A program made the translations under genes and the position numbers. The notes under the pieces were generated by a model. That model worked only from the letters and a program-made list of their open reading frames with translations, searched no databases and was not told the origin of the DNA. This document shows, piece after piece, positions 1 to 8,839 of a stretch of 22,925 nt of DNA. Source of the DNA: Gammaproteobacteria bacterium. GTDB lineage: Bacteria; Pseudomonadota; Gammaproteobacteria; Steroidobacterales; SZUA-146. Each line of letters begins with the position of its first letter. Position 1 is the first letter of the stretch. The stretch is taken from positions 1 through 22,925 of the forward strand of contig QIGP01000390.1 in assembly GCA_003228965.1 (NCBI GenBank), read 5' to 3'.

Positions 1-27
1 CAATCATAACAAAACCAAGGGGATTTT

Positions 28-822
28 TTGATTCTATCGCCAAAAAATATTCATTTTGTCAGTGACTTACACGTTTATGGACAGGCACTAGTTAAGCTTA
101 TGAGCATTGGAATCGTTTTAGCAGCGACGACAGCGATGGCCAATACGGTCTATGAAGTTGATTTGGTCATCGACGATGGTTCGGTAGTCGGATTTGTCGA
201 AACTGATGGTACGCTGGGGTCGTTAGTAAGTGACAATATCGTCAATTGGGATTTGGAGCTGTTTAACGGCACAGATACTTTCGTCGTTGATTTGTCTAAT
301 TCCTTTGTCGCCTTTACCGGGCCTGTAGATACGATTGCAACCAGTGATACATTGTATTTTAATTTCGATTCTGACCCGGCCAATATCGCGTTTCAACAAA
401 TGGGGTTTCCTGGCTGGCATTTTGGTATCCACGCATCAAATTCTCACCCGGCAACATTTGCCGTAGGGCCACCGTTTGAGTTTGCGCAGAGTTTTGAGTC
501 GGGCGTCGTTGTTTATGCGTTGGCTCAAATCGACGACACGGACGGAGATGGAGTGCATGCCGCTAACGACAACTGTTCTATGCACTCCAATCCCGATCAG
601 CGTGATACAAACAGCGACGGATACGGCAATGTGTGTGACCCTGACTTCAATAACGATGGCATTGTAAATTTTGCAGATATTGCGGCTTGGGTACCCTTTT
701 TTAACACTCAAACATCGGGGGATTTCGATTTGAACGGTGATGGATCAGCTAATTTTCTTGACTACCTTATAATTACTAACTTGTTTTTGTTGCCGCCCGG
801 GCCTAGCGGTGTGGCGCCGTGA
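28..822 (+). CDS. Exported thrombospondin type 3 / dockerin-like repeat protein
   Basis: This is a predicted exported calcium-binding-repeat protein of 264 residues; its function is unknown. Residues about 20-38 form a hydrophobic signal segment ending near AMA-N. Residues 41-168 look like the beta-sandwich domain often found in PEP-CTERM-type exported proteins. Residues 169-204 match a thrombospondin type 3 repeat (DTDGDGV, DNC, NPDQ, DG, CD). Residues 204-258 form a dockerin-like pair of acidic loops (DFNNDGIVNFAD and DFDLNGDGSANFLD) followed by LPPGPSG. The TTG start is preceded by AAGGGGA at 17-23, about 5 nt away. An in-frame ATG at 100 would give a shorter signal peptide but has no visible ribosome site. 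No PEP-CTERM or LPXTG sorting tail is visible. The gene stands alone, and a weak 6-bp hairpin follows it at 836-853. Confidence 0.75.
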   Translation: MILSPKNIHFVSDLHVYGQALVKLMSIGIVLAATTAMANTVYEVDLVIDDGSVVGFVETDGTLGSLVSDNIVNWDLELFNGTDTFVVDLSNSFVAFTGPVDTIATSDTLYFNFDSDPANIAFQQMGFPGWHFGIHASNSHPATFAVGPPFEFAQSFESGVVVYALAQIDDTDGDGVHAANDNCSMHSNPDQRDTNSDGYGNVCDPDFNNDGIVNFADIAAWVPFFNTQTSGDFDLNGDGSANFLDYLIITNLFLLPPGPSGVAP

Positions 823-1637
823 TCCTACAGCAGATATTTCATTCAGGTGAAATGTTCGGGCCTTAGTAGAAAGACCCACCAACAAAAAAAACGCTTTAGC
901 TGTTTAAATAGGAATAGATAGGATGCAGTAATTGCAAAACTTCGCGACTGTTTCGAGTTTCTATTGATCAAATTCCAGGCGGCTACATGCGTTAGGTACC
1001 AAATAGCCCAAGGGGGTTTTTATATCAGTGAGGTTAATATGCCGAATCGGGCTATTGTTAAGTACCCATAGCACAGCGGCCGTCTTTGACTACTTCGTGA
1101 GGTGCTGGGAGGATAGTTCGAGTGTAGTGCTTCATCGTACTTTTTAACCGTAGAACTATCATGGTTTCCTGTTTTTATTCTAACGCTGTTGGCGCTCGGC
1201 TGCGCGCTAACGAATGGGGTCAGGGCAAACCATTCAAAATTAACTCTGTCCCAAATGGCACTTACCGAGGGGTTAGCGAGGGTGTTGGGATGTGATTGTG
1301 TGGCCATGAAAGGGGATTGGGTAGAAGCCGTCACGTCGTCATCGCCAGCCCGAAGGAGTTACGTCACTACGAGCCCGAAGGGCGCGGCAATCTCTTAACG
1401 CTGCGGCCTAACTGATTAAATCCGTAGAAACTGGATGGAGATTGCCACACCCGCTGCGCAGATTCGCAATGACGGGGAGTTGTTCTTACACAAGCTTAAA
1501 CTTAGTGCCATTCGGGTCGGAGTACGTTTTTGTAGTCGTGGCTCAGCCACAGCTGATTTAACAAGTTAGGAGCCTTCGAATGAAGAGCAGGAAAAATCAC
1601 TGAGGTTAGCTAGCCCCGCAGTATCGAACGCTACATT
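823..1637. other. Gene-free interval with repeats
   Basis: I see no convincing gene in these 815 bases. The interval holds a weak hairpin at 836-853 (ATTTCA/TGAAAT with a 6-nt loop, no T-tract), a degenerate GGGGTCAG...CTCTGTCCC motif pair at 1216-1252, the palindromic repeat at 1338-1473, a copy of the AGTGCCATTC motif near 1504, and a small GTGGC/GCCAC hairpin at 1538-1550. The last of these lies about 90 bp downstream of purD and could help end its transcript, though it lacks a good T-tract in that direction. Reading frames open here translate repeat sequence and have no ribosome site. Confidence 0.6.
1363..1473. repeat. Dispersed palindromic repeat, copy 1
   Basis: The left arm (1363-1394, GTCACTACGAGCCCGAAGGG, then CGCGGCAATCTC) and right arm (1437-1473, GGAGATTGCCAC ... 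CGCAATGAC) are imperfect inverted complements around a 42-nt centre, giving a 111-bp unit. A second, degenerate left arm (GTCATCGCCAGCCCGAAG) sits just upstream at 1338-1355, so the locus has been partly duplicated. The unit matches the widespread bacterial GTCATTGCGAG...CTCGCAATGAC family of non-coding palindromes, known for spurious translations such as CEERSDxAIS. Two related copies lie at 11364-11477 and 11494-11527. Confidence 0.8.
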
Positions 1638-2921
1638 TTATACCTCGCGCGCAATTGCACGGTACGCAATGTCGTCACGGTAATAAGCGCCGTCCCAATG
1701 AATATATTTAACAGCGTCGTAGGCGCTGCGCTGCGCTGCACTTGTGGTTGCGCCAAGTGCCGTTACGCACAGTACGCGCCCTCCGTTGGTTACCACTTTG
1801 CCATTGTCCAATTTAGTACCGGCGTGAAAGACTTTTGCGCCGGACTGATTCGCTTGGTCAATACCGCGAATTTCGTCACCTTTATTGTAGCTGTTGGGAT
1901 AGCCACCAGCGGCCATAACAACACCTACGGCAACGCGTGGGTCCCACTTGGCCTCTTGTTCATTGAGCTTGCCTTGCATTGCGCGTAAGCAAAGTTCAGC
2001 AAGATCTGACTTGAGGCGCATCATAATAGGTTGGGTTTCCGGGTCACCAAAACGGCAATTAAACTCAAGCACCTTTGGGTTGCCTTCGCCGTCGACCATG
2101 ATGCCCGCATACAAAAAGCCCACGTACTTGTAACCATCTGCGGCCATACCGTTTACGGTAGGACGCATGACTTCGTTCATGACTCTTTCGTGCAGTGTTG
2201 CATCGAGTACGGGGGCTGGTGAGTAAGCACCCATGCCGCCCGTGTTCGGGCCCTGATCGGCGTTGTCTCGAGCTTTGTGGTCTTGAGAGCTAGCGAGTGG
2301 CAGTATGTTGTCGCCGTCGACCATGGCAATGAAGCTAACTTCTTCGCCGGTAAGAAACTCTTCGACGACAATCCGGAGGCCCGCGTCGCCAAACGACTCG
2401 CCCGAGAGCATGTGTCTAACGGTTTGTTCAGCCTCTTCAATGCTTTGGGCAATGATGACGCCTTTGCCAGCGGCTAGGCCGTCGGTTTTAATCACAATGG
2501 GTGCACCGCGCTCGCGAATAAATTCGAGCGCTGGTTCCAGCGTGTAAAAACTCTGCGACTGCGCCGTTGGAATGTTGTGACGAAATAAAAACTCTTTCAT
2601 GAAGGCTTTGGAACCCTCAAGTTGCGCGGCGTCCAGACTTGGTCCGAAACAGGAAAGGCCGGCATCAGTGAATGCATCCACTACGCCGTTGACCAGAGGA
2701 TCTTCAGGTCCGACGACGGTAAGCTTCACGTTCTCGGTTTTGGCGCACTCAACCAAAGCGGCTATATCGTTAACGCTTACGGCAACGTTACGCACATTAG
2801 GTTCGCTGGCTGTACCCGGGTTTCCGGGAGCAACTAAGACCTCGGTTACTTGAGGCGACTGGCTTAATTTCCAAGCCAGAGCGTGCTCGCGCCCACCAGA
2901 TCCAATGACGAGTACCTTCAT
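1638..2921 (-). CDS. purD: Phosphoribosylamine-glycine ligase (GAR synthetase)
   Basis: PurD is cytoplasmic and catalyses the second step of de novo purine synthesis: it joins glycine to 5-phosphoribosylamine using ATP and makes GAR. The 427-residue length is normal for the family. The N-terminal domain opens with MKVLVIGSGGREHALAW, the classic PurD glycine-rich signature. An ATP-grasp domain follows, with KTDGLAAGKGV, a VVEEFLTGEEVSF stretch, DHKARDNADQGPNTGGMGAY and the metal-binding EFNCRFGDPETQ. The start ATG at 2921 lies 25 bp after purH, so the two purine genes are probably co-transcribed as in purHD of enterics. It is the last gene of the minus-strand train that begins at accB. Confidence 0.97.
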   Translation of the reverse strand: MKVLVIGSGGREHALAWKLSQSPQVTEVLVAPGNPGTASEPNVRNVAVSVNDIAALVECAKTENVKLTVVGPEDPLVNGVVDAFTDAGLSCFGPSLDAAQLEGSKAFMKEFLFRHNIPTAQSQSFYTLEPALEFIRERGAPIVIKTDGLAAGKGVIIAQSIEEAEQTVRHMLSGESFGDAGLRIVVEEFLTGEEVSFIAMVDGDNILPLASSQDHKARDNADQGPNTGGMGAYSPAPVLDATLHERVMNEVMRPTVNGMAADGYKYVGFLYAGIMVDGEGNPKVLEFNCRFGDPETQPIMMRLKSDLAELCLRAMQGKLNEQEAKWDPRVAVGVVMAAGGYPNSYNKGDEIRGIDQANQSGAKVFHAGTKLDNGKVVTNGGRVLCVTALGATTSAAQRSAYDAVKYIHWDGAYYRDDIAYRAIAREV

Positions 2922-2946
2922 GGCGTGTTTTCCTAACTAATCTTAC

Positions 2947-4515
2947 TTAGTGGCGAAAGTGCCGCATACCAGTGAACATCATCGCAATGTCGTGTTCATT
3001 GGCGGCGGCAATGACTTCGTCGTCCCGTTTGGAACCACCCGGCTGAATGACCGCCGTTACGCCGTGTTCAATGGCAATGTCGAGGCCGTCCCGGAAGGGG
3101 AAGAAGGCGTCTGAGGCCATGACGCTGCTTTTAATGGTTAAACCTGCATCAGCCGCTTTCATAGCCGCCACTCTGGAGCTGTATACCCTGGACATTTGTC
3201 CGGCACCGATGCCCACAGTGAAGCCGTCTTTGGCGAAAACGACGGCGTTGCTTTTCACGTATTTGCACACTTTCATGGCAAATCGCATGTCGCTTAGTTC
3301 GTGTTCGGTTGGTGCTCTTGAAGTGACAACTTTGAGGTCGGTGTCGCTTGCAAACTTTATGTCTCGATCCTGGGCCAAAAGTCCGCCGGTCACTTGTTTG
3401 GTGTCCTTGTGCGGAGCGGCGTCTGTGCTCCACCAGCCAGTCTTCAGTACTCGAAGTTTGGGTTTTTCAGCCAAAAGATCGAGTGCTTCAGGGCTAATTT
3501 CCGGCGCGAGAATCACTTCAACAAACTGGCGGTTGAGAATGGCTTCTGTGGTTTCGCCGTCTAGTGGTCTGTTGAAGGCAATGATGCCGCCAAACGCTGA
3601 AGTGGAGTCGGTGCTGTACGCACGCTTGTAGGCTTCCAGAATATTTTCGTCGCGAGCAACACCGCACGGGTTGGCGTGTTTAACAATGACACATGTCGGT
3701 TCGTCAAATTGTTTAACACACTCCAGAGCCGCGTCGCCGTCGGCGATGTTGTTGTATGACAGTTCTTTGCCCTGAATTTGTTCTGCGCTTGAAATGGACG
3801 CGTCGGTGATATCGGGGTCTACGTAAAAAGCCGCGCGCTGGTGCGGGTTTTCGCCGTAGCGCAAATCGAGCTTCTTGGAGTAGTTCATACTGATGTTGGC
3901 AGCGAAAACGCTATGGTCAACATCCACGTCGTCGGTAGCGCCTTCAAGGTAAGCCGCGATGGCGCCGTCGTAACTTGCCACGTGACGAAAGGCCTTGGTC
4001 GCCATGGCTTTGCGAAAATCGGCGTCGATGCCGTCGCCACGACCCAGGCGTGCAAGCAGTCCCGAGTAGTCGTTGGAGTCAGTAATAACGACTACGTCTT
4101 GATGGTTTTTTGCCGCAGCACGAATCATGGCTGGTCCACCGATGTCGATGTTTTCAATCGCCTCGGCAAAGGAGCAGTCGGGATTGGCAACGGTTTCGCG
4201 GAAGGGATACAGGTTAACAATTAGGTAATCGATTTCGGCAATACCGTGTTCAGTCATTACGTCGTTGTCGGTTCCGCGACGACCTAGCAAGCCGCCATGA
4301 ATACGCGGGTGCAATGTTTTAACGCGGCCATCCATAATCTCTGGAAAGCCGGTTACGTCGGACACACTAGCAACGTCCAAGCCACTTTCGCGCAGTAGTT
4401 TGGCCGTGCCTCCGGTGGAAATGATGTCGATGCCGGCGGCGATAAGCCCTTGAGCCAGCTCGAAAATACAGGATTTATCGGAAACGCTGATCAGTGCTTT
4501 ACTATTGCCAGTCAT
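2947..4515 (-). CDS. purH: Bifunctional AICAR transformylase / IMP cyclohydrolase
   Basis: PurH carries out the last two steps of IMP synthesis: formylation of AICAR with 10-formyl-tetrahydrofolate, then ring closure to IMP. It is a 522-residue cytosolic enzyme of typical length. The N-terminal MGS-like IMP cyclohydrolase domain (about 1-190) shows [32 protein letters not shown] and IHGGLLGRR. The C-terminal transformylase domain (about 195-522) shows [15 protein letters not shown], the catalytic [12 protein letters not shown] with the Lys-His pair, [10 protein letters not shown], and [13 protein letters not shown], and ends in the usual GMRHFRH tail. It begins 15 bp after the fis stop and is followed by purD, so it appears to be carried on the dusB-fis transcript. 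Confidence 0.98.
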   Translation of the reverse strand: MTGNSKALISVSDKSCIFELAQGLIAAGIDIISTGGTAKLLRESGLDVASVSDVTGFPEIMDGRVKTLHPRIHGGLLGRRGTDNDVMTEHGIAEIDYLIVNLYPFRETVANPDCSFAEAIENIDIGGPAMIRAAAKNHQDVVVITDSNDYSGLLARLGRGDGIDADFRKAMATKAFRHVASYDGAIAAYLEGATDDVDVDHSVFAANISMNYSKKLDLRYGENPHQRAAFYVDPDITDASISSAEQIQGKELSYNNIADGDAALECVKQFDEPTCVIVKHANPCGVARDENILEAYKRAYSTDSTSAFGGIIAFNRPLDGETTEAILNRQFVEVILAPEISPEALDLLAEKPKLRVLKTGWWSTDAAPHKDTKQVTGGLLAQDRDIKFASDTDLKVVTSRAPTEHELSDMRFAMKVCKYVKSNAVVFAKDGFTVGIGAGQMSRVYSSRVAAMKAADAGLTIKSSVMASDAFFPFRDGLDIAIEHGVTAVIQPGGSKRDDEVIAAANEHDIAMMFTGMRHFRH

Positions 4516-4530
4516 GCTAAACCTTTTGGG

Positions 4531-4809
4531 CTAACCCATCATGCCGTACGTTTTTAATTTCTTACGCAACGTGCCACGGTTAATGCCAAGAATACTGGCA
4601 GCGCGTGACTGGTTGCCCCGGGTATAAGACATTACGGCGCGGAACAAAGGTTGTTCCACTTCTTCCATAACAGTTTGATAAAACTCTACGGGTGCGGTTC
4701 CATTCAGCGAACCGAAGTAAGCGCTAAAGGCTTCTTCGGCGGAGTCGCGCAAAGGTCGTGAGCCTCCCAGGTCAGACGAATTTACGCCAGCAATATTTTT
4801 CTTGGTCAT
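4531..4809 (-). CDS. fis: Fis-type nucleoid DNA-bending protein
   Basis: Fis is a homodimeric nucleoid-associated protein that bends DNA and regulates stable-RNA and growth-linked promoters. This copy is 92 residues (E. coli Fis has 98). The N-terminal half is divergent. The C-terminal helix-turn-helix is clear at about residues 55-90: EEVEQPLFRAVMSYTRGNQS, then RAASILGINRGTLRKKLKTY. It follows dusB by 35 bp, the usual dusB-fis arrangement of Gammaproteobacteria, and leads directly into purH. No strong Shine-Dalgarno sequence is visible (a GGGGCGG lies about 10 nt upstream), which would fit translation linked to the upstream gene. Confidence 0.95.
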   Translation of the reverse strand: MTKKNIAGVNSSDLGGSRPLRDSAEEAFSAYFGSLNGTAPVEFYQTVMEEVEQPLFRAVMSYTRGNQSRAASILGINRGTLRKKLKTYGMMG

Positions 4810-4844
4810 TTAAAACAACCGCCCCATTCGTTATTGATTTTTGT

Positions 4845-5876
4845 TCACGCCGCTACGGTGTTCTGTGTGATGAGTACAGAAAAATACCGGGCGACAAGTT
4901 TTGTTTGTTCAGCTGAACTGTCGCAACGAACCAGGTCGTGCAAGTAAGGTTCGCAAAGCGGTCGGTTCTGCAGATACCAGGTCAGATGTTTACGTGCAAT
5001 TCTGACACCGCAGGCATCCCCATAGAAGCCATATAGGTTGGCTAGATGGGTCAGCATAATATCACGGACGAAGCCGATGTCGGCCGAGATTGAGGAAAAA
5101 TTTGCCCTATCTTCGGACAAGTCATTAAGAATTTGTTGAAAAATCCATGGTTGTCCCTGGGCGGCTCTGCCGATCATGACGCCGGCCGCGCCCGTGTACG
5201 CCATAGCTGCGCGCGCAGATTCCGCACATTTGATATCGCCGTTGGCCAAAACAGGTATATCGACCTCGTTCACTATGTCGCGAATTGTGTCGAATTCGGC
5301 GTCGCCTTTGAATTTACATTCGCGAGTACGACCGTGTACTGCCAGGGCCTGAATACCGGCGTCTTCGGCAATGCGTGCAATGGCGACGCCGTTGCGACGT
5401 TCAGGCGACCAGCCTGTGCGCATTTTTAATGTGACAGGAACGTCTACCGCATCGACGGCTGCTTCCAAAATGGCGCGCACTAATGGCTCGTCTTTTAGCA
5501 GCGCCGAACCCGCGGCTTTCTTGCACACTTTTTTAGCGGGACAGCCAAGATTGAGATCGATAATTTGAGCGCCGCGTTCAACATTCATGCGGGCAGCGTT
5601 GGCCATCATGTCTGGATCGCCGCCAGCGATTTGTACAATGCGAGGTTCCGGTTCGTTACTGTGATCGAGGCGGTGTCGCGTCTTGCGCGTGTTCCACAAC
5701 CTGGTATCACTGGTGATCATTTCGGAGGCGGCCATTCCCGCGCCCAGCTTGCGACAAAGCTTGCGAAACGGCAGATCCGTCACGCCAGCCATTGGGGCCA
5801 GGGCGAGCGAGTTGTCGAACGTGTAGGGACCGATGCGCATGGGACTATGTGGATTGCTTAAAAAGGCAGCAATCAT
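4845..5876 (-). CDS. dusB: tRNA-dihydrouridine synthase B
   Basis: DusB is an FMN-dependent cytoplasmic enzyme that reduces specific uridines in the tRNA D-loop to dihydrouridine. The 343-residue protein is a TIM barrel plus helical tail, close to the family's usual size. It has LAPMAGVTDLPFRKLCRKLG near the N-terminus, VQIAGGDPDMMANAAR, the NLGCPAKKVCKKAAGSALL segment with the catalytic cysteine in KKVCKK, LKMRTGW, VHGRTRECKFKG, NGDI, and the GVMIGRAAQGQPW phosphate-binding region. The chosen ATG sits behind a weak CAGG. A second in-frame ATG at 5840 begins at MRIGPYTF, where many homologues begin, so the first 12 residues are uncertain. It lies between the DUF3426 gene (47 bp upstream) and fis. 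Confidence 0.96.
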   Translation of the reverse strand: MIAAFLSNPHSPMRIGPYTFDNSLALAPMAGVTDLPFRKLCRKLGAGMAASEMITSDTRLWNTRKTRHRLDHSNEPEPRIVQIAGGDPDMMANAARMNVERGAQIIDLNLGCPAKKVCKKAAGSALLKDEPLVRAILEAAVDAVDVPVTLKMRTGWSPERRNGVAIARIAEDAGIQALAVHGRTRECKFKGDAEFDTIRDIVNEVDIPVLANGDIKCAESARAAMAYTGAAGVMIGRAAQGQPWIFQQILNDLSEDRANFSSISADIGFVRDIMLTHLANLYGFYGDACGVRIARKHLTWYLQNRPLCEPYLHDLVRCDSSAEQTKLVARYFSVLITQNTVAA

Positions 5877-5923
5877 AGCCTGATATGGTCATTGGAAGTA
5901 GAGAAAAGACCCTGAAATCGGGG

Positions 5924-7951
5924 TTATTCTGTGAATACTTGAGGAGTTCCGCAGTCTGGGCCGGCAGGTGTGTCCAGGCAGACGTCGAAGCTATAGCCAA
6001 TTTCTTCGTCCGGAGCCGGATGAACAAGGTCCAGGCTGACTTCCAGCTTGCCGTTACCTGCCAATGTGTTTGGGGCGGTGCCGTCCAGGTATTCGCCAGG
6101 TGTAAACACACGACCATAGATCGAGTCGCCCCAGCGGTTTTGCAGCTGCAGTCGAATCAGCGGCAGAGGGCGCTCAAAGCCCGAGTTGTTAACGACGGTG
6201 GCGCGGGCCATGAGCATGTCCGCATTGTCGTCGTTGGGCACAATGGTGTGGCGCGCCACTCGATAGTCGGTGACTTTCCAGTTGACCCGAAGGTCTTTGC
6301 CAAGCGCACTGTAGGCGTTTCGTACATGCTTGCCGAATTCGGGATGGGTAGCTAATTCGGTTCTATTGTGATGAACATACTGTCCGGCTAAGAGAGCTGC
6401 AAGAAGGACCGCAATCGAACCTTCTCCAAGGCGTCGCGCCAGAGATTTCTTAGGCGACAAATAGTGGCCGAGATCTTTAAGGTCTTCTGCGTCGTTATAG
6501 TCGTCGTCGAATTGACCATTCACACCCTCGGTGAGAACTGCGCTTGAGTCGGGCTTTGTTTCTACAGGCTCTTCGACCTCAGCATCGGCTTCGCCATCCG
6601 TCGCGACTCCATCAGTTTCGTTCTCTTCATCGCTATCTGAGGGCGCGTCGGTTTCGTCGCCCTCGTCATTCTTGTCGTCGCTGTCTGCCCGCTCCACTTC
6701 TTCGTCGGACTCATCTGTTTCCATGTCCTGTTCGTCGTTCGGGGATTCGTGTTCGTCGCCGTCTTGCGATTCGGCATCCTTATTTTCATCGTCATCGACA
6801 GGGCCGTCGTCACGGTCGTCGTCATTTTCGTCGAGGTCAGATTCCTTGTCACCGGAGTATTGGTCATCCGCGTCATTGTCGTTCTGATCGACGTCAATCA
6901 GTTTCTGGTCATCAAGGTCTTCTTGGTCAAATTCAACAAGTTCGTCGAGATCTTCCAAATCCTTCAGATCTTCGAGTTGGTCAAATTGTTCAAGATCTTC
7001 AAGTTCGTCCAGGTCTTCGAGTTCTTCAGCTTCAGAAGAACTCGATTCGTTGGCATCGTGATCATCGTCCAAGGTATCGCTATCGGTGTCCGACTCTTCC
7101 TCTTCAAGCAGCGTTTCGTCGGCTAAAATGGCCTCAAGGTCGTGCTCGCCCTCTTCAATATCCCATTCGTCAAGAATTTGGCTGGTGCTGAAAAGATCGT
7201 CCGGATTTATGCTGACTGACTCATCGTCTTCGCCCAAATCTTCGAGTAGCTCGTTGAGCTCTTCCTCGGCGGCATCGACGTCGGAATCGTCAATTTCGGA
7301 GGTGCCGTCTTCGCCTGTAGTCGAGTCATCGAGTTCGGCTTCTACGAGGGCTTCATTTTCACCCAGATCTGAATGGTCACCATCATCTGAGGCTTCCACA
7401 TCGGTCGCCTCGACTTCCTCGGATGTTACGTCGAGCTCAGATTCGGCGGTGTTTTGATTGTTACTATTAGCTTGCTCCGCATCTGCCTCTTGCGGGTCCG
7501 TAGCTTCTTGATCCGTCTCCGCCAATTCGTCTGTCGCGCTGTCTTCGATAGCCACGGTGTCATCGTTGTGGCCAGTATCTTCAGTCGAATCGTCATCATC
7601 GCTGAGGTTAAATTCATCCGCCGCGAGGGCCGGTTCGTCGTCGATCGTGCGGCTTTGCGGCGCTTCGTTATTGTCGGCAGGGTGGTCGTCGAATGATGCG
7701 TCCTCGTCGGCCATGTCAGCTTGTACTTGTGGCTCGCTTTCAACCTCGGTTGAGGTTTTGCCTTTGGATACCAGAGGAGCGTCGGTGCCATCCAGCTCAG
7801 GCGTTGCCGTTTCAGGGGGCTTTTCGGTGAGTCTTCGAAGCGCGTTGAAAGTTGTGTTGCACACGCCACACTGCACCATGCCGCCTGCAGCGCCAAGATG
7901 CCCGGGGCTGATCTCAAAAACAGAAGAGCATTCAGGACACTGTGTGTACAT
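5924..7951 (-). CDS. Zinc-ribbon / DUF3426 membrane protein with a very long acidic linker
   Basis: The function of this family is unknown; a member typically sits between prmA and dusB in this gene block. Residues 1-40 form an MJ0042-type zinc ribbon with two Cys pairs, CPEC (5-8) and CGVC (28-31). Residues about 506-675 are the conserved C-terminal part: one transmembrane helix at about 512-526, then a DUF3426 domain predicted to lie in the periplasm. Between them lie roughly 450 residues that are overwhelmingly Asp, Glu, Ser, Asn and Thr, including a stretch near 310-345 built from repeated LEDL/LEEL-type units. Homologues I know are much shorter, about 200-400 residues. If the topology is right, the zinc ribbon and acidic linker are cytoplasmic. 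The gene starts 9 bp after prmA and is followed by dusB. Confidence 0.88.
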   Translation of the reverse strand: MYTQCPECSSVFEISPGHLGAAGGMVQCGVCNTTFNALRRLTEKPPETATPELDGTDAPLVSKGKTSTEVESEPQVQADMADEDASFDDHPADNNEAPQSRTIDDEPALAADEFNLSDDDDSTEDTGHNDDTVAIEDSATDELAETDQEATDPQEADAEQANSNNQNTAESELDVTSEEVEATDVEASDDGDHSDLGENEALVEAELDDSTTGEDGTSEIDDSDVDAAEEELNELLEDLGEDDESVSINPDDLFSTSQILDEWDIEEGEHDLEAILADETLLEEEESDTDSDTLDDDHDANESSSSEAEELEDLDELEDLEQFDQLEDLKDLEDLDELVEFDQEDLDDQKLIDVDQNDNDADDQYSGDKESDLDENDDDRDDGPVDDDENKDAESQDGDEHESPNDEQDMETDESDEEVERADSDDKNDEGDETDAPSDSDEENETDGVATDGEADAEVEEPVETKPDSSAVLTEGVNGQFDDDYNDAEDLKDLGHYLSPKKSLARRLGEGSIAVLLAALLAGQYVHHNRTELATHPEFGKHVRNAYSALGKDLRVNWKVTDYRVARHTIVPNDDNADMLMARATVVNNSGFERPLPLIRLQLQNRWGDSIYGRVFTPGEYLDGTAPNTLAGNGKLEVSLDLVHPAPDEEIGYSFDVCLDTPAGPDCGTPQVFTE

Positions 7952-7960
7952 GGTTGAAGT

Positions 7961-8839
7961 TTACTCTGCCAACCGGGTGTTACGCACGCCGGATACTAAC
8001 GCCCAGTCTTCGAGCTCGTGAGATTCGCGCCAATCGATCCAGGGAGAGTATGCGTGCCTTACCTCGTCGGCCTGCTCTTTTAACAGCCCGGATAATGCAA
8101 TGGGTCCGTTAGGGGTCAGGTAGGCGCAAATTCGACGAGCCATATTCATGAGTGGTTTAGCCAAAATATTAGCGACGACCAGGTCGAATGTCTCATCGAC
8201 GTCGTGCGTAATGAAGCGCATGTTGTGTGTGACCGAGTTGCGCGCCGCGTTATCCTCACCTGCAATGACTGCCTGCGGATCGATATCGATTCCAAGTACA
8301 TCGGTTGCCCCCAGTTTGTGCGCCGCGATGCTTAAGATGCCAGAGCCGTGTCCGTAATCAAGCACGCGTTTGCCCGTAACGGGTGCCGAGTCGAGCCAGC
8401 GTAAACACAGGTCGGTGGTGGCGTGGTCACCCGTTCCAAAGGCCAGGCCTGGATCGAGTAAAAGAGAAACAGCGTCGCCGCCTCTGGGTTCGGAGCCGGA
8501 GGGAACTACCCACAAGCGCTTACCAAACTGTTTGGGTTTAAACCGTGTCAGCCAAACCCGTTCCCACTGCCGGTCTTTAAGTTGTCGCCACTGGCAAAAC
8601 AACGAAGACAATTGATCCTTGATAACGGTTTCGATGTTGCTTTGGTCAACGTCTTCAGCAAACAGAGCCGTTAAGCGCAAATATGGCCAGACTGGAGTCT
8701 CGCCAGGTAATGGTTCAAGCACCGGTTGGTCGCCCGCGTCGTTGAGGGTTAGCGCCTGGGCGCCCTGTTCAAGCAGCAGGTCCTCAAGCGCTTCGCTGTC
8801 AGTGGCGTCGATTTCGACGATGAGTTCTAGCCAGTTCAC
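7961..8839 (-). CDS. prmA: Ribosomal protein L11 methyltransferase (GTG start)
   Basis: PrmA uses S-adenosylmethionine to trimethylate ribosomal protein L11. I place the start at a GTG (VNWLELIVEID), giving 292 residues, close to the 293 of E. coli PrmA. An open frame to an ATG at 8950 adds 37 residues unlike any PrmA. The GTG overlaps the stop of a small upstream ORF as GTGA, which suggests translational coupling. Visible signatures are the N-terminal substrate-binding domain with PVLEPLPGETP, LDPGLAFGTGDHATTDLCL, the SAM-binding VLDYGHGSGILSIAAHKLGA, GIDIDPQAV and VVANILAKPL. In E. coli the SAM loop reads GCGSG; here the Cys is a His (codon CAC near 8350). The gene ends 9 bp before the zinc-ribbon gene. 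Confidence 0.95.
   Translation of the reverse strand: MNWLELIVEIDATDSEALEDLLLEQGAQALTLNDAGDQPVLEPLPGETPVWPYLRLTALFAEDVDQSNIETVIKDQLSSLFCQWRQLKDRQWERVWLTRFKPKQFGKRLWVVPSGSEPRGGDAVSLLLDPGLAFGTGDHATTDLCLRWLDSAPVTGKRVLDYGHGSGILSIAAHKLGATDVLGIDIDPQAVIAGEDNAARNSVTHNMRFITHDVDETFDLVVANILAKPLMNMARRICAYLTPNGPIALSGLLKEQADEVRHAYSPWIDWRESHELEDWALVSGVRNTRLAE

Noticed and set aside
1216..1252. GGGGTCAG ... CTCTGTCCC motif pair resembling ends of a transposase-linked repeat
   Set aside because: Only a short, imperfect match with no transposase nearby; not enough to call an element.
1020..1334. Minus-strand ORF of 104 codons in the gap after the TSP3 gene
   Set aside because: No recognisable domain, no ribosome site, low-complexity start; likely chance.
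1189..1398. Plus-strand ORF of 69 codons
   Set aside because: Its 3' half reads through the repeat arms (SPKGAAIS) and the rest lacks any domain or ribosome site.
6531..7457. Long Ser/Arg-rich frames opposite the DUF3426 gene
   Set aside because: They are mirror images of GAA/GAT-rich acidic codons on the other strand; composition artefacts.
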